In this document: one piece after another, positions 62,298 through 64,000 of the stretch
Numbering within the stretch: the stretch's first letter is position 1
Layout of the letters: every line of letters begins with the position of its first letter
Notes under the pieces: model-generated
What the model was told of the DNA's origin: nothing
The model's input: the letters and a program-made list of their open reading frames with translations, nothing else
Databases searched by the model: none
Translations under genes and position numbers: made by a program
Assembly (NCBI RefSeq): GCF_016123485.1
Contig: NZ_JADCKQ010000007.1
Coordinates: 62,001 to 126,000 of the forward strand
DNA length: 64,000 bases
Source: Halocynthiibacter styelae
GTDB lineage: Bacteria > Pseudomonadota > Alphaproteobacteria > Rhodobacterales > Rhodobacteraceae
Direction of reading: 5' to 3'

Positions 62298-63275
62298 TTA
62301 TTTCTCAACCGTATCCTCTTTATGCCAGATCCGGAAAATTTCCAGTGGCAAGGCCGCGACATCCAGCCAGTCTGAGAAGGTTTTCACAAATTTCAGCTTA
62401 TTTGTATATACGCCGGGCACATCGAACAGGCGTTCCTGATGTTTCAGGACAATGGAAATCTGACCTTTGTTGCATTCAAAACCCTGAAGACCCGCCCCGG
62501 TGGGGATTTCCATCCATGTTGCATCCAGAAGATCGGTGATCTGATCAAGCTTTGCTTCCATCAGGTTCAGATCCCGGCAGTAGATCTCATATCGGCTGCC
62601 ATTTTTCAGGGATACGGTGAAGTCGGCCTCATGTTTCATCGGCTTTACCGCGGCACCAGACAGGCTGGCAGCCAGATACCGGCGTGCCTTGCCTCTGGGC
62701 AATCGCAGAACGATGTCGGGCATATCTGACGGTGCCTGAAACTGCAACAAAGACCCTTTGAATGTGGTCTTTGTCTGGGTTTTACCATCATCTGTATAGG
62801 TCTGCGACATGCTGAACCGATCCCACTTCACATCACCTTTCTTGTCGGTTTTCTGAATTCCGAAGCCACAGTTCAGATCGTGACCTGGAAACAGGCCAGT
62901 ACGCACAAGGGCCTTGATGCGGTTATATCCATCCGCTGAACGAACCTTATAGGTGAGGCCGATCGCACTGCAGATAACGGGCAGGGCCTGTTCCTGCAGG
63001 TCTTTGCTGATTTTTGCTGCGGGGTAGATCAGCATGCCGCACAGGGCAAAGCCGAGGATGAAACAGAGGAAGGCCGCGAAACCTCCTGTGCTGAACGCCC
63101 GAAGCAGAGAAAGCACAAAAATTGTAGCGCAACTGGTTATCCAGGGTTGCATACGCCTGTAGTAGCCCCTGCGCCAGGCCAGCATTTCATCCGCAATACC
63201 AGGCAGTGATTCAAGACCCGCGATTTTGTTGGATTTTGTCGGGGCAGGTGACGCAGAAGAGGGCGTGTGGGGCAT
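62298..63275 (-). CDS. DUF3137-like membrane protein, copy A
   Basis: 325 residues from ATG 63275. Pro/Ser/Thr-rich start, then GLESLPGIADEMLAWRRGYYRR, two membrane helices (about 42-62, 66-82; FLCFILGFALCGMLIYPA), and a soluble domain: TGLFPGHDLNCGFGIQKTDKKGDVKWDRFSM, FKGSLLQFQAPSDMPDIVLRL, ending FVKTFSDWLDVAALPLEIFRIWHKE. Matching blocks with copy B at both ends show tandem duplication. No enzyme motif seen. Upstream neighbour is the DsbA-type gene behind a terminator. Confidence 0.75.
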   Translation of the reverse strand: MPHTPSSASPAPTKSNKIAGLESLPGIADEMLAWRRGYYRRMQPWITSCATIFVLSLLRAFSTGGFAAFLCFILGFALCGMLIYPAAKISKDLQEQALPVICSAIGLTYKVRSADGYNRIKALVRTGLFPGHDLNCGFGIQKTDKKGDVKWDRFSMSQTYTDDGKTQTKTTFKGSLLQFQAPSDMPDIVLRLPRGKARRYLAASLSGAAVKPMKHEADFTVSLKNGSRYEIYCRDLNLMEAKLDQITDLLDATWMEIPTGAGLQGFECNKGQISIVLKHQERLFDVPGVYTNKLKFVKTFSDWLDVAALPLEIFRIWHKEDTVEK

Positions 63276-63310
63276 GTGGGAAAGCCGAAAACAAGATACA
63301 ATAGGCAAAT

Positions 63311-63339
63311 AAAAACCCGATGCGGGGGCCGCACCGGGT
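63311..63339 (-). terminator. Terminator after the DsbA-type gene
   Basis: On the - strand ACCCGGTGCGG 63339-63329 / CCGCATCGGGT 63325-63315 (one G-U), followed by TTTTATTTG. Eighteen bases past the stop; separates the oxidoreductase from the DUF3137-like pair. Confidence 0.8.
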
Positions 63340-63357
63340 GAAATATGGCGGTTATTT

Positions 63358-64000
63358 TCAGCCGTTGTCGCGTTGATCGGCGATGATTTCCTGCATACCG
63401 GCCTGTGGCAGGAAGCCCCGCAGCAGGTGATCACCGATCACAAAGCTTGGGGTGCCGGAAATCTGCATGCGCTGACCCAGAAGGCGGGTATCGCGGATCA
63501 CATCAGAGACGTCTTCAGAATTCATCTGCGTCGCAATCGCCGCCATATCATGGCCGAATTCGCCTGCGATGCGGGTCAGGCTGGCTTCGTTCACATTGCC
63601 GCGCATCGCCATCAACGCATCCTGCGCAAGCTTATAAGCGTCATCCCCATGCAGCTGTTTCACAGCAATCGCGAAACGAGAGGCCAGAACGCTTTCTTCG
63701 CCAAGGATTGGATATTCTTTCACGATCAGGCGGATGTTGCCATCTTCCGCCAGCAGGGAGGCAACTTCGGGGTGGGCACGTTTGCAATAGCCACAGCGGT
63801 AATCCAGGAATTCAACGATGGTGATGTCGCCGTCAGGATTGCCACCCTGCCAGGAAAACCCGTCATTGTGCAGCGCATCCAGGTTACCAGCCACAAGATC
63901 CACGTCGCGGGCGACTTCCTGTTGTGCTTCGCGTTCCTGCAGAATGGCGACGGCTTCCATGATGACTTCGGGGTTTTCCAGAAGATAAGCACGCACGGCT
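63358..64000 (-). CDS. DsbA-family thiol oxidoreductase, 5' end beyond the window
   Basis: About 213 residues visible; the N terminus, including any signal peptide, lies beyond base 64000, since the frame stays open. Thioredoxin fold with active site CGYC (VEFLDYRCGYCKRAHPEV), an inserted helical domain (LASRFAIAVKQLHGDDAYKLAQDAL) and cis-Pro loop SGTPSFVIGDHLLRG. The leading helix MRAYLLENPEVIMEAVAILQERE is typical of the Com1/DsbA-like group. Likely periplasmic disulfide formation; DsbG/ScsC-like roles are possible. Confidence 0.92.
   Translation of the reverse strand, partial: AVRAYLLENPEVIMEAVAILQEREAQQEVARDVDLVAGNLDALHNDGFSWQGGNPDGDITIVEFLDYRCGYCKRAHPEVASLLAEDGNIRLIVKEYPILGEESVLASRFAIAVKQLHGDDAYKLAQDALMAMRGNVNEASLTRIAGEFGHDMAAIATQMNSEDVSDVIRDTRLLGQRMQISGTPSFVIGDHLLRGFLPQAGMQEIIADQRDNG

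Overview
The window is a 64 kb piece of chromosome from a marine-type alphaproteobacterium of the Rhodobacterales (roseobacter / Rhodobacter group). This follows from a complete gene transfer agent (GTA) block of the Rhodobacter capsulatus type at the left end, a DUF4167 gene behind prfA-prmC, a TIGR02281 aspartic protease, a pyruvate dehydrogenase E1 beta with its own lipoyl domain, and the general base and codon usage. I do not name a species.

Region by region. 1-14378 (+): GTA structural genes g2 to g15 in canonical order (terminase, portal, g3.5, protease, capsid, adaptor, stopper, tail terminator, tail tube, two small tail-chaperone-like genes, tape measure, distal tail protein, hub, peptidase, giant tail-tip protein), mostly with overlapping or abutting genes, then one small unknown gene. 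The only sizeable gaps flank the capsid gene and contain strong RNA hairpins. 14561-22627: cysE (+), an AhpD-like protein, the pdhA-pdhB-pdhC operon, an FtsB-like division protein, class I aldolase and pgk (all -). 22755-23856: cytoplasmic and exported cyclophilins (+). 23894-30932: FemAB/GNAT-like protein, a possible 48-residue membrane protein, tyrS, anmK, a secreted DUF4329 protein, a cupin, eno and a DMT transporter. 31157-34319: Fur/Mur-type regulator, Na+/H+ antiporter, an endo/exonuclease-type protein and a membrane protein. 34379-38000: GNAT protein, nucleoside hydrolase, an orphan Fe(III)-binding protein with an iron-box-like promoter, and mazG. 38088-44523 (+): M20 amidohydrolase, pseudouridine synthase, agmatinase, DUF1499, prfA, prmC, DUF4167. 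44726-52891 (-): a small YadA-head-like secreted protein, then the envelope block lptF-lptG-lptD-surA-pdxA-rsmA. 53030-57569: pepA and holC (+), periplasmic-type aspartic protease and ABC-F ATPase (-). 57805-64000: two tandem LysR regulators (-), ndk (+), a mini-lipoprotein, DUF4112, two paralogous DUF3137-like proteins and a DsbA-type oxidoreductase cut by the window end (all -).

How genes work together: the left block builds a DNA-packaging virus-like particle with no integrase, lysogeny or replication genes in view. The lptF/lptG/lptD/surA group serves outer-membrane LPS transport and OMP folding, with pdxA and rsmA as translationally close passengers. pdhABC, eno, pgk and aldolase make up central carbon metabolism.

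Non-coding signals I regard as most worth following: mutually exclusive hairpins before the capsid gene; a palindrome-rich 320-base gap at 15736-16055; a double TGA-N9-TCA operator at the Fe-binding protein promoter; and two families of dispersed 3'-end hairpin repeats. The most unusual protein is the 108-residue secreted protein at 44726-45052, with four cysteines spaced exactly six apart and five tandem heptads. Starts were chosen from ribosome binding sites and family N termini; all functions are by reading the translations, not by database search.
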